Source: Gammaproteobacteria bacterium
GTDB taxonomy: Bacteria > Pseudomonadota > Gammaproteobacteria > GRL18
NCBI GenBank assembly: GCA_027012135.1
Contig: JALUZF010000197.1
Coordinates: forward strand, 1 to 57,076
Reading direction: 5' to 3'
DNA: 57,076 nucleotides
Within the stretch, counting starts at the first letter, position 1, and every line of letters starts with the position of its first letter. Under the pieces are notes generated by a model. It saw only the letters and a program-made list of their open reading frames with translations. It was not told the DNA's origin and made no database searches. Below, piece after piece: positions 11,590 through 21,658 of this stretch. The translations under genes and the position numbers were made by a program.

Positions 11590-12422
11590 TGAAACTTTGC
11601 GGTTTTGAAGCCGGTCTGGATCAGCCTCTGTTTTTAATTGCCGGTCCCTGCGTGATAGAAAGTGAGCAGATGGCCATGTCCACTGCCGAGCAGTTAAAAC
11701 GGATCAGCGAACAACTGGGCATTTCTTTTATTTATAAATCCTCCTTTGACAAGGCTAACCGCACCTCCAGCCAGAGCTACCGCGGTCCCGGTATGGCAGA
11801 AGGTCTGCGCATTCTGAAAAAAGTCAAACAGGAACTGAACCTGGCCATACTTACCGATGTCCATGAAGACACTCCCCTGGATGAAGTAGCCGAGGTCGCA
11901 GATGTTTTACAGACCCCGGCTTTTTTATGCCGTCAGACTAATTTTATCAAGCAGGTGGCAGCCGTCGGCAAGCCGGTGAATATTAAGAAGGGTCAGTTTC
12001 TGGCACCCTGGGATATGAAAAATGTTATCGACAAGGCCAGGGAAACCGGTAACGAACAGATAATGGCCTGTGAGCGCGGGGTCAGTTTTGGTTACAACAA
12101 CCTGGTGTCCGATATGCGCTCACTGGCGGTTATGCGTGAAACCGGCTGCCCGGTGGTTTATGATGCCACTCATTCCGTACAGCAGCCGGGCGGCCTGGGC
12201 GGCTGCTCCGGCGGCAACCGGGAATTTGTGCCGGTACTGGCTCGGGCCGCTGTGGCCAGCGGTGTATCCGGACTGTTTATGGAAACTCATCCAGACCCGG
12301 AAAAGGCTCTGAGTGACGGTCCCAATTCCTGGCCTCTGGATAAAATGAGCGATTTAATCAAAACATTAATGGATATAGACCAGCTGGTGAAATCCGGGGT
12401 GTTTGCAGAAGATACTTTGTAA
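11589..12422 (+). CDS. kdsA: 2-dehydro-3-deoxyphosphooctonate aldolase (KDO-8-P synthase), metal-dependent type
   Basis: KdsA condenses PEP with arabinose 5-phosphate to KDO 8-phosphate for the lipopolysaccharide inner core. The 277 residues show [43 protein letters not shown] and [12 protein letters not shown]. Cys21 occupies the position that is Asn in the metal-independent E. coli enzyme and Cys in the metal-dependent Aquifex enzyme. The other three ligand positions also look present: His in DATHSV, Glu in FMETHPDP and Asp in LSDGP. I therefore infer the metal-dependent class. It is translationally coupled to pyrG. Confidence 0.95.
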
Positions 12423-12484
12423 TTTAAAAAGCCATTAAAAAGTAATTAAAAAATTTATACACAATTAAACCAAATAAAACTTAA

Positions 12485-13783
<1,299 letters not shown>

Positions 13784-13807
13784 GATCTGGACTGGAGGAA
13801 ATCTGCA

Positions 13808-14083
13808 ATGAACTATGTCATAGCCCTGCTGGTGGCACTGATTGTTATCCTCCAGTACGATCTATGGGTCGGTAAAGGCAGTATTCAGGAAGTTCGTGAA
13901 CTTGAAGCGTCTATTAAGTCCCAGAGTGAAGAAAACCAGCTACTTAAAGAACGAAATGAAGCTCTTCGGGCAGAAGTACGGGATTTAAAAACCGGCCTGG
14001 ATGCCGTGGAAGAAAGGGTTCGTACTGAACTGGGTATGATCCGCCAGGATGAAATATTTTTTCATATCATTGAGAAAAAGTAG
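13808..14083 (+). CDS. ftsB: cell division protein FtsB
   Basis: FtsB is a small bitopic divisome protein that complexes with FtsL and FtsQ and helps activate septal peptidoglycan synthesis. The 91-residue protein has one N-terminal transmembrane helix (about residues 3-19) followed by QYDLWVG, the typical post-membrane motif. A long coiled coil of Glu/Leu heptads runs over about residues 28-70, then ERVRTELGMIRQDEIFF, the conserved C-terminal block. GGAGGAAA precedes the ATG by about five bases. It sits right after eno, the standard location. The stop codon is TAG. Confidence 0.95.
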   Translation: MNYVIALLVALIVILQYDLWVGKGSIQEVRELEASIKSQSEENQLLKERNEALRAEVRDLKTGLDAVEERVRTELGMIRQDEIFFHIIEKK

Positions 14084-14099
14084 TCTGTTCTGAAGTGTT

Positions 14100-14972
14100 T
14101 TAACCGCCTCCCTGTGGAGCGGCATTCCCTGCCTCTTCACCACCTACCGTAAATGGTGTTACATACACCAGTAAACCATACACCGGATTATCCAGATAGT
14201 GCAATTCCTTACTGCGCATTTTGCGGTTCTGTTTAAAACGATAAACCTTATTAATGCAGTTACCTGCATTTAAAATCTGTGCCTCTGCTGCTATAGCAGA
14301 CTCTGGTGTAATACCCTGTGCAAGTTTTTGATCCAGTACTTTATCGGTAACAGCCTGATCAGTCTGGGATTGTTTATCTGCAGAGGGCTGAGACAGAGGT
14401 TCACAGTGACTGGAAGCCAGGTTAACCTCCAGATGCAGAAAACGGGATACAGATAGTTTTAATTCACCTTCAGGCAAAAGGCTGTCGGACATGTTATCTG
14501 CAGTAATTTTAATGGGCAGGGCATAATGTCTGGAGAGCGAACGTTGAGTCCAGCCAAAATGAGCCAGTAAACGGTAATTGGGAGAGTAACGAAGATTGGC
14601 TGCTGAATCGGCCAGCTTATAGTGTTTTCTGGATAATGCACCAATCCCTTTATGCAAGGGTAAAAACTGACGGCTGGAGAGATTGTATTCAGCCAGAGCC
14701 GGTGTTTCATCAGTCAGAGGTTTTATGTCTCCCGTTAAACCCTGATCTTCCGGACGGCTCCAGTATTCTTCCTGCATACCCTGTTTATTTAACTGCCTGA
14801 ACAGAAGGACTTCAACAATATAATACTGTTTTTTCTGTGCTGGCTTAGTTTGTGCGGCATCAGGCTCACTGTTTGCTGTATTAGTCTCTGCTGGTTCAGC
14901 ATAACTGACAGCCGTACTTAAAAGCAGGAAAAGGCTTAGGAAACGGGCGGTGTAATTGACAATATCAGGCAT
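14100..14972 (-). CDS. csiV: CsiV-like periplasmic peptidoglycan-binding protein
   Basis: The 290-residue product has an N-terminal hydrophobic signal segment (about residues 10-25, likely cleavage after SYA). The CsiV family pattern follows: YYIVEVLLFRQ near residue 49, EYWSRPEDQGL, then LRYSPNYRLLAHFGWTQ near residues 128-144, and a C-terminal LDNPVYGLLVYVTPF. In Vibrio cholerae CsiV binds peptidoglycan and activates LpoA/PBP1a; the same role here is inferred from family resemblance. The insert between about residues 190 and 235 is low-complexity (Gln, Ser, Ala). It converges with ftsB, leaving only 16 bases between stops. Confidence 0.75.
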   Translation of the reverse strand: MPDIVNYTARFLSLFLLLSTAVSYAEPAETNTANSEPDAAQTKPAQKKQYYIVEVLLFRQLNKQGMQEEYWSRPEDQGLTGDIKPLTDETPALAEYNLSSRQFLPLHKGIGALSRKHYKLADSAANLRYSPNYRLLAHFGWTQRSLSRHYALPIKITADNMSDSLLPEGELKLSVSRFLHLEVNLASSHCEPLSQPSADKQSQTDQAVTDKVLDQKLAQGITPESAIAAEAQILNAGNCINKVYRFKQNRKMRSKELHYLDNPVYGLLVYVTPFTVGGEEAGNAAPQGGG

Positions 14973-15061
14973 TTATCAGGTTCTCAAATTATATTGCCTT
15001 ATTATCCTAAATAGGGCAGATGAAAGCCATACCCAGTGATGAATTAGTACTCATTAAAGCT

Positions 15062-15091
15062 TCCCCCCTTCTTTAGAAAGGGGATTGAACT
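15062..15091. repeat. dispersed palindromic repeat, copy 2
   Basis: CCCCTT, CTTTAGA and AAGGGG followed by ATTGAAC lie between csiV and the end of mutH. The sequence closely matches the repeat at 7267-7300, with one arm slightly diverged. Its location in a short intergenic gap downstream of mutH fits a terminator or a REP-like element. Confidence 0.6.
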
Positions 15092-15122
15092 TGAGAATGG
15101 CTTCTAAAAGACTGCACATAGC

Positions 15123-15806
15123 TTATATTTTATAATTCTGACGCAGAATCTGATTAGTAAAAGCCGTTCTAAGATAAAATCCTCTTGGGAGCGTCTGTTT
15201 TCTTAGTCCATCACTGCCGATACCTGTGGTAATAGCCGAGGAATTGGCCGCCTTGGGACGGATCTGCAGGTATTCACCCTGATGCGCGGTAATTGTTTCT
15301 ACCTGACCCAGGCTGATCAGTTCCATAAAATCTTCCCAGTCGGTCTGCAGGATGTCCATATCATCTTCGTCGGGTGACCATAAAAAACCATTACCCACTT
15401 TACGTTGTGATAGGGGAATGTCTGGACTGGCTTCAACAGGCACCCAGAGTACTCTGGAGAGCTTTTTATAGACACAGGAGTCCTGCCATTGCAGACCAAT
15501 ATTATTCAATAAAGGAACGGTACAGACATAAGTGGTTTCCCTGGCCTGGTATGCGGCATTCAGGGGAATAGTTTTCAGTTCGATACCTAAATTAATAAAA
15601 TCGGGTTCAGACAGGTTGCCGGCGGAAGTACCCAGTAAACATTCCAGTAACTGTCCGATCCAGCCCTTGTCACGTCGTAAATCAGGCGGTACCGTCCAGT
15701 TAACTGAGTCAGCCAGTTGCTGCAGAGACTGCCCGGCAATGTTCTGGCATAGCGACATCAGCTCCGTTTCTGTTTGTGGTGCAGTCTGTTTTTCTGTCAT
15801 AAGCAT
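15123..15806 (-). CDS. mutH: DNA mismatch repair endonuclease MutH
   Basis: MutH nicks the unmethylated strand at hemimethylated GATC sites after MutS/MutL recognise a mismatch. The 227-residue protein matches the family through RRDKGWIGQLLE, DFINLGIELKTIP, ETTYVCTVPL, KLSRVLWVPVE, LWSPDEDD and LQIRPKAANS. The catalytic set is intact: Glu55, Asp69, Glu76 and Lys78, corresponding to E. coli Glu56, Asp70, Glu77 and Lys79. The ATG at 15806 is used; a second ATG two codons in (15800) is equally possible. A terminator hairpin immediately upstream ends the neighbouring transcript. MutH occurs mainly in Dam-containing gammaproteobacteria, which supports the classification. Confidence 0.95.
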   Translation of the reverse strand: MLMTEKQTAPQTETELMSLCQNIAGQSLQQLADSVNWTVPPDLRRDKGWIGQLLECLLGTSAGNLSEPDFINLGIELKTIPLNAAYQARETTYVCTVPLLNNIGLQWQDSCVYKKLSRVLWVPVEASPDIPLSQRKVGNGFLWSPDEDDMDILQTDWEDFMELISLGQVETITAHQGEYLQIRPKAANSSAITTGIGSDGLRKQTLPRGFYLRTAFTNQILRQNYKI

Positions 15807-15838
15807 AAAAAAGCCCCGACCTGTACAGGATGGGGCTT
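15807..15838 (-). terminator. rho-independent terminator after the Bax-inhibitor-like gene
   Basis: Read on the - strand, AAGCCCC (15838-15832) pairs with GGGGCTT (15817-15811) across a 14-base loop that contains a TGTACA palindrome, and is followed by a run of six T residues (15812-15807). It lies between the stop of the gene ending at 15883 and the mutH start at 15806. It therefore probably ends the upstream transcript and leaves mutH dependent on read-through or a promoter within this short gap. Confidence 0.85.
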
Positions 15839-15882
15839 GTGCTGCAGGGTTACTGTTTAGTTGCTAAAGCGATAAATAAATA

Positions 15883-16563
15883 TTAATCATCGCCGCCCAT
15901 AAAGAACTGCAGCAGGTTTAATAAGTGCATTAATAATGCAAATATTGAAGTGTACAGAGCAACAGTCATAGTAATATAGTTGGTTTCACCGCCATGTACC
16001 ATGGCACTGGTTTCATATAAAATTCCTGCGGAAAGTAATAAAACCATGGCCGCTGATATAGCCAGGCTTAAAGCAGGTATTTCCAGAAAGATATTCAGCA
16101 CGATAGCTGCCAGCATTACCAGGAAACCGACCATTAAAAAGCCGCCCATAAAGCTGAAGTTTTTACGGCTCACCAGAGCATAGCCGGACAGGCCTAAAAA
16201 GATTACGCCAGTCAGACCAAAGGCTGTGGTCACTATTTGAGAACCGTTTGGCAGAGCCAGATAAAGGCTTAAAATAGGACCCAGGATATAACCCATGGCA
16301 CCGGTAAAAGCAAAAATAGCTACCAGACCCATAGCGCTGTTGCGCAGTGCATTAATAACAAATGGTCCCCCCAGAAACACAACCAGCATAATCAGCCAGT
16401 GTACAGGCTGGGCATTGGTCATCATGGCGAAGCCAGCCGTTACGGCGCTGAAAAGTATGGTCATGGATAATAAAGTATAAGTATTTCTTATAACTTTATT
16501 GGTTGCCAGTACACTATCCGCTGAACGGACCGTGGAACGGGCAACATTAACGTATTGGTTCAT
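15883..16563 (-). CDS. Bax inhibitor-1 / YccA family membrane protein
   Basis: This inner-membrane protein of about 226 residues has seven hydrophobic segments and belongs to the Bax inhibitor-1 family (E. coli YccA/YbhL). Family features are the N-terminal LATNKVIRNTYTLLSMTILFSA, GFAMMTNA, LSGYALVSRKNFSFMGGFL and the C-terminal LYTSIFALLMHLLNLLQFF. E. coli YccA modulates FtsH proteolysis; whether that applies here is unknown. I chose the ATG at 16563 because AGGAGGC sits nine bases upstream. An upstream extension to 16665 is open but lacks conservation. A terminator follows the stop. Confidence 0.92.
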   Translation of the reverse strand: MNQYVNVARSTVRSADSVLATNKVIRNTYTLLSMTILFSAVTAGFAMMTNAQPVHWLIMLVVFLGGPFVINALRNSAMGLVAIFAFTGAMGYILGPILSLYLALPNGSQIVTTAFGLTGVIFLGLSGYALVSRKNFSFMGGFLMVGFLVMLAAIVLNIFLEIPALSLAISAAMVLLLSAGILYETSAMVHGGETNYITMTVALYTSIFALLMHLLNLLQFFMGGDD

Positions 16564-16648
16564 TTTATTTATGCCTCCTAAGCATTTGTTTTTTAGAGCT
16601 GTCGGTATTATTTGGTTTTGTTTCCAGTTTGTCTGTAATATGCTGTCT

Positions 16649-16736
16649 AAGACAATATAAATCAAGGAAAATTCACTTTTTTATTAAATACTGGACACTG
16701 GAAAGCAGAAAAAGACAATATAAATTAAGAAAAATT
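16649..16736. repeat. direct repeat of 25 bp upstream of the Bax-inhibitor-like gene
   Basis: The sequence starting AAGACAATATAAAT at 16649-16673 recurs at 16712-16736 with two mismatches, a 63-base period. The pair sits in the 263-base gap between the divergent Bax-inhibitor-like gene and tRNA-Ser. On the - strand each copy contains a TTnATTTATATTGTCTT-like stretch, so duplicated promoter or operator sites are possible. Confidence 0.65.
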
Positions 16737-16826
16737 TAAATCAGTTTGAATGGATACAGCTAAAAAAATTTTTTAAGGGCTGGTATTTAAAAAAAAGGTT
16801 GTTTATAATGCCCACACTTTATACGT

Positions 16827-16916
16827 GGTGGGCTGGCTGAGTGGCTGAAAGCACCGGTCTTGAAAACCGGCAACGGGTTAAACCGTTCGGGGGTTCAAAT
16901 CCCTCGCCCATCGCCA
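16827..16916 (+). tRNA. tRNA-Ser (UGA anticodon)
   Basis: A 90-base class II tRNA. The acceptor stem GGTGGGC pairs with GCCCATC (one G-T wobble), followed by discriminator G and encoded CCA. The anticodon stem CCGGT/ACCGG carries loop CTTGAAA, so the anticodon is TGA and it reads UCA and UCG-type serine codons. The long variable arm is ACGGGTT..AACCGTTC and the T arm contains GGTTCAAAT. A TATAAT hexamer at 16804-16809 is a good -10 box about 17 bases upstream; I see no convincing -35. Confidence 0.97.
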
Positions 16917-17200
16917 TTTTCCCGGTATTTAAAATTTCTTCCTAAAACATCGTTAAAACTTCCCAAGTCTTTAAATTTTCTGAATTTTTATGTTCCATGT
17001 TCTTGTTCTGGCTTATTGTTTATAAACACGCTAAAATTGCTTTATAAGGATTAAATTTAGCACTATTATTTTTTTTGTTTTTTACATAAATAAACTGGCA
17101 ATTTCACTAAATTATGTCTAAATTAAATAAGTAACTATAATCTATCTATCTCATACTAATAAACAGGTAATCCTATTTTTGCCTGAAGGGTCTGGTTTAA

Positions 17201-17839
17201 GTGATAAAAGTTTTACTGGTTGATGACCATGAGTTGGTTCGTACAGGGATCCGTCGACTGATTGAAGACATTAAAGGTCTGGAAGTGGTTGGCGAAGTCG
17301 AGACAGGTGAAGCTGCCATAGATTTTGCCAGGGATCAGCATGTTGACGTGGTTTTAATGGACCTGAATATGCCGGGTATTGGTGGTCTGGAAGCAACCCG
17401 CCGACTGATTTCCAAAGACAAACACCTGAAAATTATTGTCGTTACCGTACATAATACGGAACCGTTTCCTCAGCAGCTGTTTAAAGCCGGTGCCATGGGC
17501 TACCTGACCAAGGGCTGTAATATCGAAGAAATAGTGCACGCTATTAAAGAAGTCTTTTATGGCCGTCGGTATATTTCGGTCGATATTGCTCAGCAGATGG
17601 CTATGAATCTTCAGCCTGAAGATGAGAATCCCTTTGATAAACTGTCTCAGCGTGAAATGCAGGTCATGATGATGAGTATGCAGGGTATGAAAGGGCAGGA
17701 AATTTCCGAGCAGCTTAATCTCAGTCCCAAAACCATTTCCACTTATCGTTACCGTCTGTTTGAAAAACTGAATGTTTCCAATGATGTGGAACTGACCCGT
17801 CTTGCTATGCAATATGGTCTGATTGACGACTCTATATAA
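17201..17839 (+). CDS. uvrY: response regulator UvrY/GacA (LuxR-type)
   Basis: The 212-residue response regulator has a receiver domain (about 1-120) with acidic Asp8-Asp9, phospho-acceptor Asp54 in LMDLNMPG, and Lys in YLTKGC. A C-terminal LuxR-type helix-turn-helix (about 145-205) carries LSQREMQVMMM and LSPKTISTYRYRLFEKLNV. The sequence and the position directly before uvrC identify the BarA/GacS partner, which in relatives activates small RNAs of the Csr/Rsm system. The start is a GTG at 17201. A LuxR-like Glu in the HTH is kept. The 3' end is partly duplicated downstream. Confidence 0.93.
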   Translation: MIKVLLVDDHELVRTGIRRLIEDIKGLEVVGEVETGEAAIDFARDQHVDVVLMDLNMPGIGGLEATRRLISKDKHLKIIVVTVHNTEPFPQQLFKAGAMGYLTKGCNIEEIVHAIKEVFYGRRYISVDIAQQMAMNLQPEDENPFDKLSQREMQVMMMSMQGMKGQEISEQLNLSPKTISTYRYRLFEKLNVSNDVELTRLAMQYGLIDDSI

Positions 17840-17881
17840 CTTGGGTTGAAGACTATCAGTCTGGTTGATGACTCTATATAA
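17817..17881. repeat. decayed 21-bp tandem repeat at the uvrY 3' end
   Basis: The last codons of uvrY with the stop (GTCTGATTGACGACTC..., 17817-17839) recur at 17859-17881 with two mismatches. A more diverged middle unit (GGGTTGAAGACTATCA) starts near 17843. The units are about 21 bases apart, so this is a threefold tandem expansion covering the stop codon and the gap before uvrC. Confidence 0.75.
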
Positions 17882-17892
17882 AACACTCCAGT

Positions 17893-19755
17893 ATGTCTGA
17901 TCCGAAATCACAGGAACAGAACTCTTCAAAACCGGTCTTTGATACCGAGCACTTCCTTCAGGAGCTGACCAGCAAACCGGGTGTCTACCAGATGCTGGAT
18001 GCTGCCGGGATTGTTATCTATGTGGGTAAAGCCAAAAACCTGAAAAAACGGGTCAGCAGTTACTTTCGTAAAACCGGCCAGACACCCAAGACCCAGGTTA
18101 TGGTGTCCCAGATAGCCAATATAGAGATTCTGGTCACTCATACTGAAAGCGAGGCCCTGTTATTAGAAAATAATCTGATTAAAAACCTTAAGCCGCGCTA
18201 TAACATTCTGCTGCGTGATGATAAGTCTTACCCCTATATTTTTCTGTCCGATCAGGACAGGTTTCCCCGTCTGGCCTTCCATCGGGGGGCCCGCAAAAAT
18301 AAAGGCCGCTACTTTGGACCTTTTCCCAACGGCCACTCCGTAAAAAGCAGTTTAAATCTGCTGCAGAAACTGTTTCCGGTACGCCAGTGTGAAGACAGTT
18401 TTTACAAAAACCGCTCCCGGGCCTGTCTGCAGTACCAGATCAAACGCTGCAGCGCCCCCTGTGTGGGGCTGGTCAGTGAGGCTGATTACGCTGAAGATGT
18501 ACGCCATACCATTTTATTTCTGGAAGGCAAAAGCAATCAGGTTATTGATGAACTGATCAAACGTATGGATGAAGCGGCCGCCCAGCTGGAATATGAAAAA
18601 GCAGCCCTACATCGGGATCAGATTGTCAGTTTAAGGCGGCTGCAGGAAACCCAGTATGTGAGCAATGAAAAAGGCGATCTCGATGTGATTGCCATTGAAT
18701 ATCAACAGGGTATTGCCTGTATTCAGGTGTTCTTTATCCGTGACGGGCTTAACCTGGGCAATAAAAGTTTTTTCCCGAAAAATGCCCGTCATCAGACTGT
18801 CTCAGAATTATTATCTGCTTTTATCGCGCAGTTTTATCTCAGCAGTCTGAAAACCGACCGGCTGATCCCCTCACTGATCCTGGTCAGTCATCCTTTTGAG
18901 GATCAGGCCCTGATAGAAACGGTGTTAAAGGAACAGTCAGGTCATAAGGTGGAAATTCGTGATAAAGTCAGGGGAGAACGCCTGCGCTGGCTGCAGATGG
19001 CTCTGGCCAATGCTCAGACGGCGCTGTTATCCAGACTGTCCAATAGAGCCAGTGTCGTGGAACGCTTTAAGGAGCTGCAAAAAGCCTTAAATATGGATAC
19101 TGTGCCAGAGCGGCTGGAATGTTTTGATATCAGCCATAGTTCCGGTGAAGCGACCGTCGCATCCTGTGTGGTTTTTGATCAGTCCGGCCCGTTAAAGTCC
19201 GATTACCGGCGCTTTAATATAGATAATATCACCCCCGGTGATGATTATGCGGCCATGCATCAGGCCTTAACCCGGCGCTATATCAGAGCTGCAAAAGGGG
19301 ATGGCAGGTTACCGGACCTGCTGGTTATTGACGGCGGTAAGGGACAGGTTAAACAGGCACGTGATGTTCTGGAAGAGTTACAGCTTAATTCTGTGCGTAT
19401 TATCGGCATTACCAAAGGTGAAGGTCGAAAAGCGGAGCATGATACGCTATTATTGTCAGAGACCAATGAGAAGGTTATACTGCCGTCAAATTCAAAAGCC
19501 ATGCATTTGCTGCAGCATATCCGGGATGAGGCACACCGCTTTGCCATCACCGGCCATAAGACCCGCAGAGCCAAAGCCCGCAAGACCTCACAGCTGGAAA
19601 AAATCAGCGGCCTGGGGCCGAAGCGTCGGCAGGAACTGTTAAAACAGTTCGGTGGTCTGCAGGAAGTGGCCCGGGCCGGGGTGGAAGACCTGGCTAAAAT
19701 TAAGGGCATCAGTAAATCCCTGGCACAAAAGATTTACGATCATTTTCACGGCTAA
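17893..19755 (+). CDS. uvrC: excinuclease ABC subunit C
   Basis: UvrC makes both incisions around a lesion in nucleotide excision repair after UvrA/UvrB loading. The 620-residue protein has the GIY-YIG nuclease at the N-terminus ([27 protein letters not shown]). The cysteine-containing [15 protein letters not shown] segment, the UVR UvrB-binding motif (about 205-240), an RNase H-like C-terminal nuclease ([28 protein letters not shown]) and a tandem helix-hairpin-helix ([25 protein letters not shown]) follow. It is complete. The uvrY-uvrC-pgsA arrangement matches E. coli. Its stop overlaps the following ATG by one base. Confidence 0.97.
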   Translation: MSDPKSQEQNSSKPVFDTEHFLQELTSKPGVYQMLDAAGIVIYVGKAKNLKKRVSSYFRKTGQTPKTQVMVSQIANIEILVTHTESEALLLENNLIKNLKPRYNILLRDDKSYPYIFLSDQDRFPRLAFHRGARKNKGRYFGPFPNGHSVKSSLNLLQKLFPVRQCEDSFYKNRSRACLQYQIKRCSAPCVGLVSEADYAEDVRHTILFLEGKSNQVIDELIKRMDEAAAQLEYEKAALHRDQIVSLRRLQETQYVSNEKGDLDVIAIEYQQGIACIQVFFIRDGLNLGNKSFFPKNARHQTVSELLSAFIAQFYLSSLKTDRLIPSLILVSHPFEDQALIETVLKEQSGHKVEIRDKVRGERLRWLQMALANAQTALLSRLSNRASVVERFKELQKALNMDTVPERLECFDISHSSGEATVASCVVFDQSGPLKSDYRRFNIDNITPGDDYAAMHQALTRRYIRAAKGDGRLPDLLVIDGGKGQVKQARDVLEELQLNSVRIIGITKGEGRKAEHDTLLLSETNEKVILPSNSKAMHLLQHIRDEAHRFAITGHKTRRAKARKTSQLEKISGLGPKRRQELLKQFGGLQEVARAGVEDLAKIKGISKSLAQKIYDHFHG

Positions 19756-20339
19756 TGGCTGGATATACTATGGAATACAACATACCCAATCTGCTCACCT
19801 CATTTCGCATTGTACTGGTGCCTGTTGTGGTGGTGTTTTTCTACCTGCCGGTTTCCTGGGGTGAACAGGTGGCTGCAGCAGTATTTATGGTGGCGGCCAT
19901 TACCGATTTGTTTGATGGCTACCTGGCTCGTAAATGGGGACAGACATCGGCTTTTGGTGCGTTTCTGGATCCGGTGGCCGATAAGGTGATTGTCTCTGTT
20001 GCCCTGATCCTGCTGGTGGACAAAAACCCAACTGATTATCCCAGTATCTTTATGACTCTGGCGGCTATTATTATTATTGGCCGTGAAATTACCATTTCTG
20101 CCCTCAGAGAATGGATGGCAGAAATCGGTTCACGCAATAGTGTGGCGGTTTCCATTATAGGCAAGGTTAAAACCACCACTCAAATGACTGCTCTGGTCTG
20201 GCTGCTCTATGGTCAGCCCCTGTTTGGCTTCCCTCTGGTTGAAGCCGGTTTTGTACTGCTCTATATTGCGGTTTTCCTGACCCTGTGGTCTATGATTGAC
20301 TATATTTCAGCCGCTCTGGTATCCATGAAAAACGATTAA
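19755..20339 (+). CDS. pgsA: CDP-diacylglycerol-glycerol-3-phosphate 3-phosphatidyltransferase
   Basis: PgsA makes phosphatidylglycerophosphate, the committed step to phosphatidylglycerol and cardiolipin, in the inner membrane. The CDP-alcohol phosphotransferase signature [27 protein letters not shown] carries the D-x2-D-G-x2-A-R-x8-G-x3-D-x3-D pattern (near residues 55-80). About four hydrophobic helices are visible. Two starts are plausible: ATG 19755, coupled to uvrC by TAATG, and ATG 19770, whose product [13 protein letters not shown] aligns with the N-terminus of E. coli PgsA. The 3' end overlaps the convergent next gene by four bases. Confidence 0.95.
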   Translation: MAGYTMEYNIPNLLTSFRIVLVPVVVVFFYLPVSWGEQVAAAVFMVAAITDLFDGYLARKWGQTSAFGAFLDPVADKVIVSVALILLVDKNPTDYPSIFMTLAAIIIIGREITISALREWMAEIGSRNSVAVSIIGKVKTTTQMTALVWLLYGQPLFGFPLVEAGFVLLYIAVFLTLWSMIDYISAALVSMKND

Positions 20340-21253
20340 GCACTGCTCTTCTTTTGCTCGGTAACAAAGTCATCGCAGTCTTCACAGGCCTCGCCATAAC
20401 CCATTCTTTCGTATTCGGCAATCACCTGAGCACCAAAGAGCAGGATAATTGCACCCACTTCCAGGAACAGTAAAATAACAATGGCGGAAGTTAATGAGCC
20501 GTAAACTACATTAACCATGGACAGCGTTGAAAAATACCAGATCAGAATATGACGGGCAATTTCCCATAAAAAGGTGGCACTAATACTGCCGATTAAGGCG
20601 TGTTTAAAACTCAGTTTACCAACGGGCATTACCATGTAAATCGAAGTCAGCATCAGAATAAGGCCGATGATGCCTAAAATATAGACAATACTTTTGGTCA
20701 CACTGTCTAAACTCAAAGTCCAGTAAAAAAAGTGCAGCGTTTCTCCCTCCCATATTTGCAGAATGCCGCTGATGGTCGTTATTATCAGCATCCCCAGACC
20801 TACAACAATAATATAACAATAAGGAATAATGGCAGAAATTAAAAAATGCCGGCGGCGGATCCGTACCCGGTGATAAAAGATAATAGACATGGTGTTTTCC
20901 AGAACCGTAAAAGTCATGGAACTGAAAAACAGTAGTATCAGAAGTAACAGCAAACCAATATGTTTCTGCCGGGTAAAACGTGTGATCTGCTCCATAAACA
21001 CCGAGGCCTGATCAGGCAGTATAAGATTAATGTACTCACCGGTTATTTTTAATAACAGCTCTGGTGAAGCTACATAGGAAAGTACAATAAGGATCAGGGA
21101 AAATAAGGGGATAATTGACAGCAGGGTATAATAAGCCACAGCTCCGGAAAGCAATAAGCCCTGATTAGCCTGAAAACTTTTAAAAACCTTGCGGACAAAA
21201 CTCAGCGGATTACGCAGAATTTTTTTCCCGGGACTGTGCCATTCTTGTATCAT
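20336..21253 (-). CDS. YihY/BrkB family inner-membrane protein
   Basis: This 305-residue protein of the YihY/virulence-factor BrkB family (once misannotated as ribonuclease BN) has about six transmembrane helices. Family blocks are [24 protein letters not shown] at residues 34-57 (in part), the [21 protein letters not shown] helix, [21 protein letters not shown] and [29 protein letters not shown] charged cytoplasmic tail follows. The molecular function is not established. It converges on pgsA with a four-base overlap of the coding ends. Confidence 0.85.
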   Translation of the reverse strand: MIQEWHSPGKKILRNPLSFVRKVFKSFQANQGLLLSGAVAYYTLLSIIPLFSLILIVLSYVASPELLLKITGEYINLILPDQASVFMEQITRFTRQKHIGLLLLLILLFFSSMTFTVLENTMSIIFYHRVRIRRRHFLISAIIPYCYIIVVGLGMLIITTISGILQIWEGETLHFFYWTLSLDSVTKSIVYILGIIGLILMLTSIYMVMPVGKLSFKHALIGSISATFLWEIARHILIWYFSTLSMVNVVYGSLTSAIVILLFLEVGAIILLFGAQVIAEYERMGYGEACEDCDDFVTEQKKSSA

Positions 21254-21507
21254 GGATGTATTTTAACCAGTAAAAAGAGAGAATTATATCAGGTTTATAT
21301 AACTGCAGTTTACCTCTAAAACCTTTAAGAGTCATTATCCTGAAAAAATCAGTTGTTTTATAATTCAATAGTCTATAGTTTTATGTCAGTGTAACTGACC
21401 ATGGCTGTCTACAGCCGTTCACTCTACTTTACTTTAGTTTATACTGAGTGGTTACATGTCATTTTTTGTATGGGAAACAGTATGCACAGTACAGCAGAAA
21501 ATTCGCA

Positions 21508-21627
21508 ATGACTGGGATTAAATTTCTGCTGGATACCAATATAGTCATTGGTCTGCTTAAGGGGCATAAAGCCGTCTTGCAATTGCTTGAGCAGACAGGC
21601 TGTTTTTTGTGTTTAATGAGTGACTGA
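21508..21627 (+). pseudogene. truncated VapC-like PIN-domain toxin remnant
   Basis: The 405-base gap between the YihY gene and the DUF763 gene contains a 39-codon frame. It starts MTGIKFLLDTNIVIGLLKGH, a textbook PIN-domain N-terminus with the first catalytic Asp at residue 9, and continues AVLQLLEQTG before stopping at a TGA. Functional VapC toxins need roughly 120-140 residues and further acidic residues, so this is a remnant of a type II toxin. A short frame ending in a TGA that overlaps the ATG (21509-21511) could be the end of a lost antitoxin, but I do not recognise it. The rest of the gap shows nothing clear. Confidence 0.75.
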
Positions 21628-21658
21628 TACATGCATGGCATCTATTGTTTGTTATAAT

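Noticed and set aside
17354-17929. 191-codon antisense frame over uvrY and the uvrC start
   Set aside because: It covers conserved receiver and HTH codons and the tandem repeats; the apparent repeats in its product come from the DNA repeat.
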